From Zymoseptoria tritici IPO323 (lineage: Eukaryota > Ascomycota > Dothideomycetes > Mycosphaerellales > Mycosphaerellaceae), in assembly GCF_000219625.1 (NCBI RefSeq), contig NC_018217.1, forward strand, positions 3,658,001 to 3,722,000: DNA of 64,000 nt, read 5' to 3'. The stretch's first letter is position 1; the number at the start of each line of letters is the position of its first letter. Below, in pieces: positions 12,517 to 21,732 of this stretch. The notes under the pieces were generated by a model that was not told where the DNA came from, ran no database searches, and saw only the letters and a list, made by a program, of their open reading frames with translations. The translations under genes and the position numbers were made by a program.

Positions 12517-15500
12517 CTAGAAGATCTCTTCCAACCTCTCCTCCTCCCACTTCTTCTTCCCCTCTGCGACCTCATCCCGAACCCTCCAATACTGGTTGTT
12601 AAACTTCCAGTAATCCTCACCAGTAATCGGATGTTTCTCCCTCGTGAACCATCTCGGAGTAAACTCCTCTCCCTTCGCCTCTCGCGCCCTGCGTCTTGCC
12701 CTTTGTCCTTCCTCGACGCGAGTCTTCTCCGTCGCAGCGAAATCGTACTCGCCTTCTTCCATGGCGCGCTGATCAGGTCGTAGACGAGAGTCGGTAGGTG
12801 GAAGTAAGGGTCGAAGACGATCGGGGAGATCATTAAGCGTGACGACAAAGGGCGTGACGTTGAATGGGATTTCGCCGGGTGGTGGACGATGATGTGCTTC
12901 CCAGACGAGGAAGGCTTGGTTGTTAGAGCTCTTGCTGTGAGAGGCATCGGTGGGCGGCTCGACGGAGCCTTCGAAACCTGGCGTGAGACGGGCGTAAATC
13001 TTGTCGTTCCAGCGACCGCCGATGCTCCAGCGGGTTTTGCCATCAGCATCGACGACCTTGCCGGTGACGTGGAAAGCGGAGCTGGCTTTCCAGCCTTTGG
13101 GCTTGAAGTCGAGGTAGCAGACCTCACCGGTCGTCCAGTTCTTGACTTCCATCGGACCGTAGTTGTCGACTTGAGGGTTGCCGGTGATGATGCCAACGAC
13201 GCTGGAGGTGACCTTCTTCCATGTATAGAGCTCCTCTGGTGCTCCATTCGACGGTCGGAGATGCAGGAACCAGGTACCAAGAGGATTGAATTCGAATGAC
13301 TTTCCGTAGAACTTAGATTTGACTGCAGATTCGCCGTAGTACGTCCACTTTGGACTGTCGGCGAAAGCTGCACCGACCGGCGGGTGATGTGTAACCTGCT
13401 CGATGAAGAAGCGGTAGTTCAGGTCCGGTCGAACATATTCGTAGGTCTCGCCGAGAAGCGGGTTGAAAGGCTTCGCCACTCTGCCAATCGTGCTGGCGTA
13501 CTCGGACGCGGCGAACCCAGCAACAAATACCAAGCGCTCGGTCGAGTCATCGCGATCAGCAGCCACGTTCAGTAGATCGGCGTACTCCATATCCTCGACA
13601 ACACGGTACAGAAGCGATGTTGGTTCATTGAATGACACTGGTAAAGTCATCTTCGTCATGTCCTTGCCAATCATAGATTTCAAGATGCCCTGCAGACAGT
13701 CAGCAATGGTCGGCAAGACTCCAAACATTCAATACTCACCCAAAGTCCGACCTTCGGCCTGTTGTCAGCGTCCAGCTTCAGTCGCTTTCTGAAACCGTCT
13801 TCGTAGCCCTTGTAGCTTTTCGAGATCTCCTTGGCTCTTTGGTCACGATCGCTCTCAGCCGGCTCCGCTGCACCGTCGAGCTTGGCATCCAGAGTGTGCT
13901 CAGGCTGTCGGGGTTGGAGGGATGGACTTGGCATCGTTTCGAGGACCTCGACTTCGCCGGCATCAATGGCATCGAAAAACTCTTCCTCGACCTCGCTGTC
14001 ATCATCGGAGACCTCGTTGTTCGTAAGCTCGGCGATGGTCGGCCGTCGTTGGATGGAGGTAGCAGCAGGAACACCGAGTTCAGATTCTTTCGCCGAGAGG
14101 ACGTTTGACTGCGAGACGGATCGTGAAGCTGTCCCCTCAAGAGCCTCCTTGAGAGCCTTTTTCGTTTTCCGACGTTTATCCTCAGACTCGCCGATGCGGT
14201 TTTCAAGCGTCTCCTGCTCCTGTGCGACCTTGGCCATGGAGTCTTCCCACAGTCTTCGGATATTCTGCTCGCGCTCCAATCGATATTGCCAGTACGCCTC
14301 GTGGTCCTTGGAAATCCTCAGCAGATCCATGAGCATAGACTTGAGATTGCCAACTGCATTTTCGTAGGATGACAATGCTTGCGCAACGGTGGCATGTCCG
14401 ATGGCCATTTCCGGGTTGTTTGCGATTTCGCTTTTCAGAGCGGCGGAAACTTGCTCCAGGAGATCCAATTGCAGCTTAGCTGACTGAGCAGTGATACTGA
14501 AAGCGTCCTTGTTGGCCGGTTGAGGTTCATAGTTGCTTGCATCATCACCATATTGGTCGTCGTCGTCCTCACCATCGACGGTACCAGAGTTTGCTCGGCC
14601 GATCGGTCTCGTCTGACTCACACCATCCGCTTCGCTGGGCTCATAGGTGCTCATTCCATCACCTGCAATGCTTCCGCCGAATTGAGAAGTCGATCCGACG
14701 CCCACGCTTGCCGCCGCGGCGGGATGGAGCGTCGATGCACCATTGCCATTTTCCGTGTTGTTGGTCTTCAATTTTTCCAACTGCTCATGCCTGGCGTTTG
14801 CTTCTTTGTGCTCTCGCTTCATCTCAGACTTGGCCTCATCTTTCGCCCACTGAATGGCATTGTTCAAAGCCCAGAACCACCGTTTGCATTCGATTTGATG
14901 GTTTGCCTTCATGTCGTATCTGACCGAGCTCTTTCCGTGTATCTCGAAATGTAGCTTATCCTTGGGATCCATGTGCAGCTTTGCGATCCGCATGTTGATG
15001 GCACCTCTGCAAGCCATGCTAGCATCGTCCTGGTGTTTGTAGTACGAAAGCACACCATCCTCAAGCACGAACCAGCGCAACTTGTAACCTGAGGTGTAAT
15101 TTGTCCACTTTTTGAGATATCCTTTCATCTCTCTGCTCTCCTTACTCCCTGGCCCACCATCGGTTGGAGCTCCAGCAGCAAGCCCGCCATCGCCGAGGAT
15201 TGTCTTCTCTTGAATGCTTCGCTGTGCAGCCGCTGCGGCCGGAGATTTCTTCAGTATCGCCTTTGTGCGATCGTCTTTGGTGACATCCTGTGGCAGCTTT
15301 CCCCTTCGGTCTCGACGGAATGGGTCCGCGCCGTTCAGCAGAAGGAGCTGTGCCAACTTGACGTCCTTCTTCCTGGCCGCCTCATGCAGCAGACTGCCTC
15401 CATCCGATGTCGTAGCCGGGTCTGTGGCTAGTTCTGGGCCGTTGAGATCAAGGGTAGATTGCACTCGTGTGTCGTTTAGCACCTGTTCAAGAGCCTCGTA

Positions 15501-16100
15501 GTCTCCAGCCGAAACCAACTGCTGGATGTGCCGAACGTTGCTGTCGATGTACACCGATCTTGCCAGCTGCAGGAGCTGGAAGATCTCTGGGTTACGAGCC
15601 AAATCTAGTGCAGTCTTGCCTTGGTAATTCGCAATCGAATCGTTGATCTCGTTATGCTCCAGCAAAATCTTAACAACTGCTAATCGGCCGAGTGATGCAG
15701 CGACAGCCAGAGGTGTGTTCCCATCCTTATCTTTTGCGTTGACGTCCGTATCTTGCTGCGTGAGAACGTACTCGATCATCGATGTCTCTGCACACTGTAT
15801 GGCGAGGTGTAGTATCGTGGTTCCCTCCAGCTTCGCTTCTCCATCAGAGCGAGTTGCCTTGGCTATCGCGGATGTGTCTCCACTGCGTAGGGCCTCGAAT
15901 ACCTTGAACAGGCGTACGCTTTGTTCCAAAGTCGCACCTTGTGTTGTGGAGCTCGTGGCTAGCGAACTGGACTCGACCGGCGAGTATGGATTCTGAGACG
16001 ATGTTTGCGGGTTGGTCATGGTGGTAGAAAGGTGCGGCCGGTTCGACTGCATCGAGGTTCGTGAAGGCGAGAGGTGCACGGGATTGTCGGAGTTCGCCAT
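12517..16100 (-). CDS. OSH1: Long oxysterol-binding protein (ankyrin, PH, FFAT, ORD)
   Basis: Two exons, 13740-16100 and 12517-13689, joined across a GTGAGT...TGCAG intron of 50 bp to read [13 protein letters not shown]; 1177 aa. Ankyrin repeats occupy about residues 75-280, and a PH domain lies at about 325-425 (starting [21 protein letters not shown]). An acidic FFAT motif, EFFDAID, lies near residue 708 and predicts docking to ER VAP proteins. The C-terminal OSBP-related domain carries the family signature EQVTHHPP. This order equals yeast Osh1/Osh2, which move sterol and PI4P at ER contacts. Which of OSH1/OSH2 it matches cannot be told by eye; the symbol denotes the class. Confidence 0.92.
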
Positions 16101-16776
16101 GCTGCCGCCGTCGTCGTGGTTCTCGGTGGAGATTGATTTCAGAGTTGGGACGTCTCCTCTGCTGCCGATACGGTGGAGGACTCGTGAGATTGAGGATTTA
16201 TTCCGCTTGTGCCTAGGAAGTGAGGGTTAATGCCGATGTCCTCCCTGCTGCTGGCAAAGGAAGAAAGTCCGAGATCGTTTCCCCTCTCCTTGTGTAACTC
16301 GAGAGTGCATGCGTTCGTTGGTGGGTTGGGAAAGAGCGCAGGGGAGGGGAGGGCTAGACTCTTCCAGTCAGACTTACGGCGTGGCAGAGGATGAGTCTGA
16401 CATCTTTCCTTTCTTTCTCTGCCTGGTCTTCTTTCTACCAGTCCAACAGTACAGCGACGATGTCAAGATAAAGAAACTCGGGACTATCGAGGTGAAACGG
16501 ATGGTTGGGTTACAGCCACGAGCTCTCCACGCAATGACGCAAGTCCCGCATTATACGGCTAAAGACGAGTTCTAGCCGGATCGGTTTGGCGAGATTCACT
16601 TCACTTTTCACATGATTAACCAACAAGATTGCATGTAAGTTAATCTCTTCGTGTCTGCTATCCGCCCTCTGCTTCTCCTTGCGTGCCCGAGCTGTGCAAT
16701 CTTCACAATTGCTCTTGTGTTCCACCACGTGTTTTGCGGACGCTCCAACTCCATCTGCACCTCGTCAACAAGCACT
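16101..16776. other. Intergenic, OSBP promoter and 3' end of next gene
   Basis: 676 bp. It contains pyrimidine-rich stretches and no supported gene or repeat. It should hold the OSBP 5' UTR and promoter. Confidence 0.5.
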
Positions 16777-17478
16777 TCATCCCACCTTCTCCTTCTGGTT
16801 GTCATCATCATCGTCCTCTTCCGTGTCAATGTCCATCTCCATCTCCGTATCCATCATAGCACTGTCCTGCCTCTCGGCGAATCTCTCCTCCAGCTCCTCT
16901 GCGCTCTCCCGCTCATCCTGACCTTCCAGCACTTCGCCTTCCTCGGTCCCTGCTCTGGTTTCCTGGCTGGAGTCCGTCGACGAACCTTCCTGCGCCTGCT
17001 TCGGCTCCCTATCAACGATCCTCCTCGTCAACGGATGATACGAAAACTTGTTCCTCAGCTTCGCCGTGATCATCTCCGCCGCGTTGTTCATGTGCACTTG
17101 CAGTCGACCAATCTCGTGGTTCTGCCACTCAATCTCGGCTTGCGCCAGCTTCAAACACCGAATCGTGTGCCGCCGTCCGAGCCGCTCGACGATCGACATG
17201 CTGCGCAGCTCCTCGACGTCGATTTTGCGGCCGTCGAAGAAGGCATCGTCGCTCAGCTCGATGTTGTAGGTGGCTGACCGTGCGAGCGCGATGAGTTGGA
17301 AGAGCTGTTGGTCGAGGATGATGTCGATCTCCTTGACTCCCTCGTGGAGCGCTTCGTGGAGGTCGGAGAGAGAGTGGTGGGTGGAGGTGAAGTAGTCCGC
17401 ACGTGTGATGCTACCGGACAGCCAGAGGCGGAGTTCATTGACGCGGTCGTCGCCGGTAGTGGGCTCGAGGTAAGACAT
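16777..17478 (-). CDS. Unrecognised acidic-tailed protein
   Basis: Open frame of 233 aa from ATG 17478 (MSYLEPTTGDD). The frame is open upstream to 17607, but that extension looks non-coding. Residues 10-150 form a predicted mostly helical region (LRLWLSG, SLSDLHEALHEGVKEIDIIL, LAQAEIEWQNHEIGRLQVHM) consistent with coiled coil. The last 80 residues are Glu/Asp-rich and disordered, ending in a poly-Asp run and QKEKVG. The charge pattern suggests a nuclear or kinetochore-type small subunit, but I recognise no family. Coding character (third-position GC, sharp helical periodicity) supports a real gene. Confidence 0.6.
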   Translation of the reverse strand: MSYLEPTTGDDRVNELRLWLSGSITRADYFTSTHHSLSDLHEALHEGVKEIDIILDQQLFQLIALARSATYNIELSDDAFFDGRKIDVEELRSMSIVERLGRRHTIRCLKLAQAEIEWQNHEIGRLQVHMNNAAEMITAKLRNKFSYHPLTRRIVDREPKQAQEGSSTDSSQETRAGTEEGEVLEGQDERESAEELEERFAERQDSAMMDTEMEMDIDTEEDDDDDNQKEKVG

Positions 17479-18117
17479 GGTGCGCTGGTGTTGGCAGTAG
17501 AGTGGGTGAGATTTTGGTGCTGCGAAAGCGCGAATGTTCAAGTTCTGGTTGGTGAAGTGATCGAGCGCGTGACAACAAGATTGTAAGTGATTACTTGCTG
17601 GCTTCACGACGATCGAATGGCTTCTGAGAAGTCACTCCTTCAATTCTTACTCGAATATTGCTCCTCACTACTCGAAGTGTGAGCTTGTGAAAGAGCACGG
17701 TCGTGCTTGCCTCGCGCTACACTACACTCAACAATCAGACATTTTCGCAAATCTTCCTCGAACATCCACCTCGCATCTGAGCCTCACCTCAACAAAACGC
17801 CGACACGAACATCCGTTCCTTCCAACTGGCACGAACCGAAACCGCGAACCCCAAATGACACGAATCGATGCCGCTCCTTCCCGCCGACATGGTCCGAGAT
17901 TATGTGCCTGCGGCTTCGACCCGTAGAGTCAAAGAAAACGAGACCGATCCGGACACCGATGCAGCCAAGATGGAATCGCTCCGAAACTGTCTAGTCGCAA
18001 TGCAATCTCGAGCCGCGAAACCAATACAGTGCACACCCATGAAGAATCGTGGTGGCACGTCCAAGAGTGGAGGATCAGGATCACGATCGCTGGATGCTCA
18101 TGGCGATGCTTTGCTCT
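17479..18117. other. Intergenic
   Basis: 639 bp. A plus-strand frame at about 17889-18215 (starting MVRDYVPAAS) runs into the secreted-protein gene on the other strand and has no family resemblance, so it is not called. No repeat seen. Confidence 0.45.
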
Positions 18118-18411
18118 TTAACACCACGCCGTACCCGATTGGCCATCCCAATTCGGCGTGCATCCATGGGGATATGGACCGAGGCTACACGGGTGATCCG
18201 AGCTGCACGATGTAATATAACCGTCCGAGGTGCCAGTTTCATGTTGAGTGTAGATGCATGCTCCGTCGGGATAATCGCCCTCGGGTAAATGCTGGTTGAT
18301 TCCATAACAAAGCCAATAGTTGTTGTCGTCTGGGGGAGGAGGGAAGTAGATGGGCTCGCCGAGGGAAGTCGAAACCACTGCAAGAATGATAGAGAGCCGA
18401 AAGATCTGCAT
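18118..18411 (-). CDS. Small cysteine-containing secreted protein, effector-like
   Basis: Single exon, 97 aa. N-terminal signal peptide MQIFRLSIILAVVSTSLG. The mature chain of about 79 residues has six cysteines (WLCYG, GACIY, TSC, HPC, HGC and the final WC), an even number suited to three disulfides, and is rich in Pro, Gly and Tyr. No domain is recognised. Size, signal peptide and Cys content fit candidate effectors of plant-associated fungi, but secretion into a host is inference. It is not obviously related to the two cystine-knot-like genes at 38 and 48 kb. No intron is needed. Confidence 0.65.
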   Translation of the reverse strand: MQIFRLSIILAVVSTSLGEPIYFPPPPDDNNYWLCYGINQHLPEGDYPDGACIYTQHETGTSDGYITSCSSDHPCSLGPYPHGCTPNWDGQSGTAWC

Positions 18412-19612
18412 GGTTGTCGATGTAGTCCGGAGTGTTGGTCGTTCGTGAGTGTATGGCCGTTCTTGGGGGTTTGTTCGTGTCGGGATTGAAGAGAGAAAAG
18501 GTCGAGCGAGGGGGGATACGGCGATACATATATCCCGACCCTACCTGACAACACTCCCTGTTCGGATGTTCGGAGAGACCAAGTGTCACGATGGCCCGCG
18601 CCAAAGTGCGCTTTCGATCCTGGTCCTGGTAACCCGTGGTCTACCATGGTTGGGATTGGCAGCGTGTGGACACTCCCCTGTAGGCTTCATGGGGCAAGTC
18701 CAGGGTAATTACCGTGATTGATAAAGATCAGGCCAATCCGCTCATAGGAATACCCCTCTGGAGGCGACAAGGGAGTGTCCACTCCCATGTGTCCACACGC
18801 TGTACGCCTGAGTCCCAAAGCATGAAGCAGCGTCTGGACCATGGAGACGATACTGACATCTCCGCGGGATATCTATCTAAGGGAGCACCTTGCTGTTTCG
18901 ATCCAAAACGAATGAAGGCACCCATCTTGCTGCCTCTGCCTTGAGGACGACAGACCAGCCGGAACATCTCCGAGTGAGGTTAGCTACCACTGGAAGACTT
19001 GAGCTTCCAGCTACCAAGAAGAAGGCAAGCAGTGAAACGAATCAAGAACGAAGCAGAGGGAAGGAACCGGCGCGAGTTGGGTCGAGACCACAGCAGGCCG
19101 CTTCGGAAAGGTGTTGGATGCGATCATTTCGGATCTTTGGGCTTTGCTCTGCTTCTCTACGCCATGTCAGACTGTGAAGAGGCATTCTGTTGGAAGTGGA
19201 ATGGGTGATGACCGGAACATGGGACGACTAGGAATAAGCAGTCATGGTGTCAAGTGGGCAGATCGCGAAGGCCGACAACAATGTGATCTTTCGAACTCGT
19301 TATGCCGTTGGTCTTTCATCCGTCCACTACGCAGCCAGCCGAAAGAGCAAGTACTTCCTCGCCCCGATCCTGCCCCGAAGGTGTCCCAACAGCAGATATT
19401 GTGACGAGTGATGCCGGTAACGAGATGCGAAAAGGCAAGCTCAACAGGACCCCGTCTACCTGCCTTATTCGCAACCTCCGTCTGACTCCAGATCCTATCG
19501 TTCCGGCAGACCTCATCAACCCACAAACCATCATCCCTCGACACTCAACAGCCTATCTATACCATCATCGGAATCTCGAACCACCTCCAACCTACCAAGA
19601 AATCCATACACC
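18412..19612. other. Intergenic, divergent promoters; contains a hairpin element
   Basis: 1.2 kb between the secreted-protein gene (minus) and the DUF7053 gene (plus). Apart from the inverted repeat at 18660-18802 no structure is evident; ORFs here look random. Confidence 0.5.
18660..18802. repeat. Inverted repeat, possible MITE remnant or hairpin
   Basis: The left arm CAGCGTGTGGACACTCCC (18660-18677) is matched in reverse complement by TGTCCACACGCTG (18790-18802), and by an overlapping GGGAGTGTCCAC at 18771-18782. Total span is 143 bp. No clear target-site duplication flanks it, so a miniature transposon is only one reading; a simple hairpin or decayed element is possible. Confidence 0.55.
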
Positions 19613-20173
19613 ATGTTCGAAACAACCTTCACCCACTCCTCGACCGCAACTCTTCCACATCCAACTTCAATGTCTCACGCTCTATCTCTTCTCCACGACT
19701 TCAACACAGTCATACACCTAAGCCCCGAATGCAACGGATTCCGAGCCATCCCATCACCCGTCCCAAACCAAAAAGACGACCACATCCAGCACTACGAAGT
19801 CGAAGACCAACTCCACTTTCTTCCCAGATATCTCTGGAGTGGTAACGTCAAATATACAGCCGACTTCCTCCCGCAACACGACGGCTGCGACATCACGGTC
19901 CACGCACCCGGAGGATTGACGAGTCATACGAGATGGCGGCTGACGAGGGAAGCGGTGGTGGCTGAGACTGGACAAGCAGGGTCGGAGAACAAAGAGTTCG
20001 CTAAAGATCTCACGGATGAGGATGGGACGGGTGTGTGGTATGTGCAGATTGTGAGCGAGGCGGCGTGCAGTCTTACGTATGCGAATTTCGTCAAGGGGTT
20101 CCTGAAGGATAGTCATCAGAAGTTGTTGGAGGCGTATGTGGAGAAGGTCAAGGAGGGTCCGGCGAGGGCTTGA
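19613..20173 (+). CDS. DUF7053-type (START-like) fungal protein
   Basis: Single exon, 186 aa, start context accATG. Layout matches the DUF7053 family as I know it: an N-terminal strand (FETTFTHSSTATL), helix HALSLLHDFNTVIHLSPEC, central HFLPRYLWSGNVKYTADFLP, then ITVHAPGGLTSHTRWRLT, and a final long helix SLTYANFVKGFLKDSHQKLL. These proteins look like START/Bet v 1 lipid-binding folds, but no function is known. Family call rests on pattern memory, so moderate confidence; that it is a real gene is more certain. Convergent with the thioesterase. Confidence 0.7.
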   Translation: MFETTFTHSSTATLPHPTSMSHALSLLHDFNTVIHLSPECNGFRAIPSPVPNQKDDHIQHYEVEDQLHFLPRYLWSGNVKYTADFLPQHDGCDITVHAPGGLTSHTRWRLTREAVVAETGQAGSENKEFAKDLTDEDGTGVWYVQIVSEAACSLTYANFVKGFLKDSHQKLLEAYVEKVKEGPARA

Positions 20174-20742
20174 ATGAGAAGCAGCGGGTGGGAAGATGAG
20201 TAGGATCCTGAGAGAGTGGTCTTGGGGAACTCGAGCGTTGGCTAATATCGACACCTCTACTTCTTCCACATTTCTGGACCCACGTTGTCAATCACCAGTC
20301 AAGGTCGGGATCGCACCAGCCGAACAGCCCAACACTTCTCTTGCAGAGGCAGTCGAAGAGCGGACTTGCAGCGGTTTGCCGTGCGATGTGCTCAAACGCC
20401 AGTTTAGGAAGGCCTTGTATATTTTCCGCGCTCGTTGTCAATAAGTCCCGCATACAAGGCTCGCCTCTGCCTCACTTCCAGGTTGATGGGGCGAGATCTT
20501 GGCTTGACAAGAACAAGGCGCTCGCGGTATGGTTCTGTGGCACGGAAATACCTGCTGACGCGACCACAGAGCTATCTGTATGGGCTCAACTTCTCCAAGG
20601 CGCGGCATTGGACGCAAGGCTGCTAGCGGGTGAGATCTGACGTGTGCGATATCTGTCAAGGGCGTTTCGAACAGCTGCAAGTCGGTCCTTGGGGGTGGTC
20701 GGGGAAGGGCGGGACATTCATCTTGACCGGCCTCTTCCCCAT
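20174..20742. other. Intergenic, convergent 3' ends
   Basis: 569 bp between two convergent genes. No supported ORF, repeat or RNA gene. Confidence 0.5.
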
Positions 20743-21390
20743 CTACATCTTCGCCCTCTCCTTCGCTTCACCCTCCTTCGTCTTCTCCTTCGGACTCACC
20801 CACATCCCCTCCGCCTCCGCATGCACAACCCCACCCTCCCCCTCCACCCTCCCTTTCGCCCAAACCTTCCTCCCTTCCCCCTCCAGCTTAACAACCCAAG
20901 CCCTCACCATCACCGTCCCGGGCGTCCGTACAGGTTTCTTATACGCCACATTCAACTGCACCGTAAACATACTCTCCACACCCATCAACCCCCGATCGTG
21001 CAGCGTACTACCGATTGCCCGGCCCAAAGTAGAGTCCAGTAGAACCGCGATGACGCCGCCGTGGAGGAGGTTAGGATGCGCATTCAGGTCGCTGCCGAGA
21101 GTGTAGAATCTCCGCATTTCGCCGCGGGTGGAGGCGGGTTCTGGGTAGGTTATTGATTCGGAGCGTGGAGTGGAAGAGGAGCGGTAGAATGAGAGGACTT
21201 GGTGGATGGTGGAGGATGTGTTCCAGGTTTTCGCCATGAGGGTGTGGCCTGCGCCATTGTGGGTCAGGTTTCGGGAGGAGGGGAGTATTTTGAAGGCTGG
21301 GTCGGAGAGGGTGGGTTGGACGTAGGCGATTGAGGAGAAGTGGTCGATTGTGGATTGTGGGACCGGGTGGGAAGGGCGGTTCTTGCTCAT
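20743..21390 (-). CDS. Hotdog-fold acyl-CoA thioesterase (4HBT/PaaI-like)
   Basis: Single exon, 215 aa from ATG 21390 (MSKNRPSHPV); the open frame extends to 21420, but only via a GTG. The hotdog core has the helix signature LNAHPNLLHGGVIAVLLDSTLG, where the HGG turn and the Asp of the LLD segment form the usual active-site region, followed by strands FTVQLNVAYKKPVRTPG and WVVKLEGEGRKVWAKGRV. Fungal relatives are annotated as thioesterase superfamily proteins of unknown acyl substrate. No signal peptide. Its promoter lies upstream toward the RDH54 3' end. Confidence 0.85.
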   Translation of the reverse strand: MSKNRPSHPVPQSTIDHFSSIAYVQPTLSDPAFKILPSSRNLTHNGAGHTLMAKTWNTSSTIHQVLSFYRSSSTPRSESITYPEPASTRGEMRRFYTLGSDLNAHPNLLHGGVIAVLLDSTLGRAIGSTLHDRGLMGVESMFTVQLNVAYKKPVRTPGTVMVRAWVVKLEGEGRKVWAKGRVEGEGGVVHAEAEGMWVSPKEKTKEGEAKERAKM

Positions 21391-21732
21391 GCTGAGTGGT
21401 GGAGGCACGATGCTTTGCACGTTGCATTCGTTTTGGTTTGAGATGTTGTCGATTGATGTGATCGTGGAAGTTGTAAATGTCGTAAGCCGAAAGAGCCGAG
21501 CCGAGGCTAGTGTCTGCTCCCTCCAATTTCGTCAACGGCTGATCGCTAGTGCGGAACGTTATGTTGGAGAAATCGTTCTTATTTGAAGTATAAGTGAGTG
21601 GGTCGTATGTTCTGTTCCTGTTGGATATGGATGCCTCATATGATATAATCTCAAAGATCCACTCATCGTAATATGCATCCATTCTTCCGTCCGTTCAACA
21701 GCGACCGCCACCTCATAAGGGAAGACATTCTC
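21391..21732. other. Intergenic
   Basis: 342 bp: promoter of the thioesterase and 3' UTR of RDH54. No feature seen. Confidence 0.5.

Noticed and set aside
17889..18215. Plus-strand frame starting MVRDYVPAAS
   Set aside because: Overlaps the secreted-protein gene on the other strand; no signal, motif or splice support.
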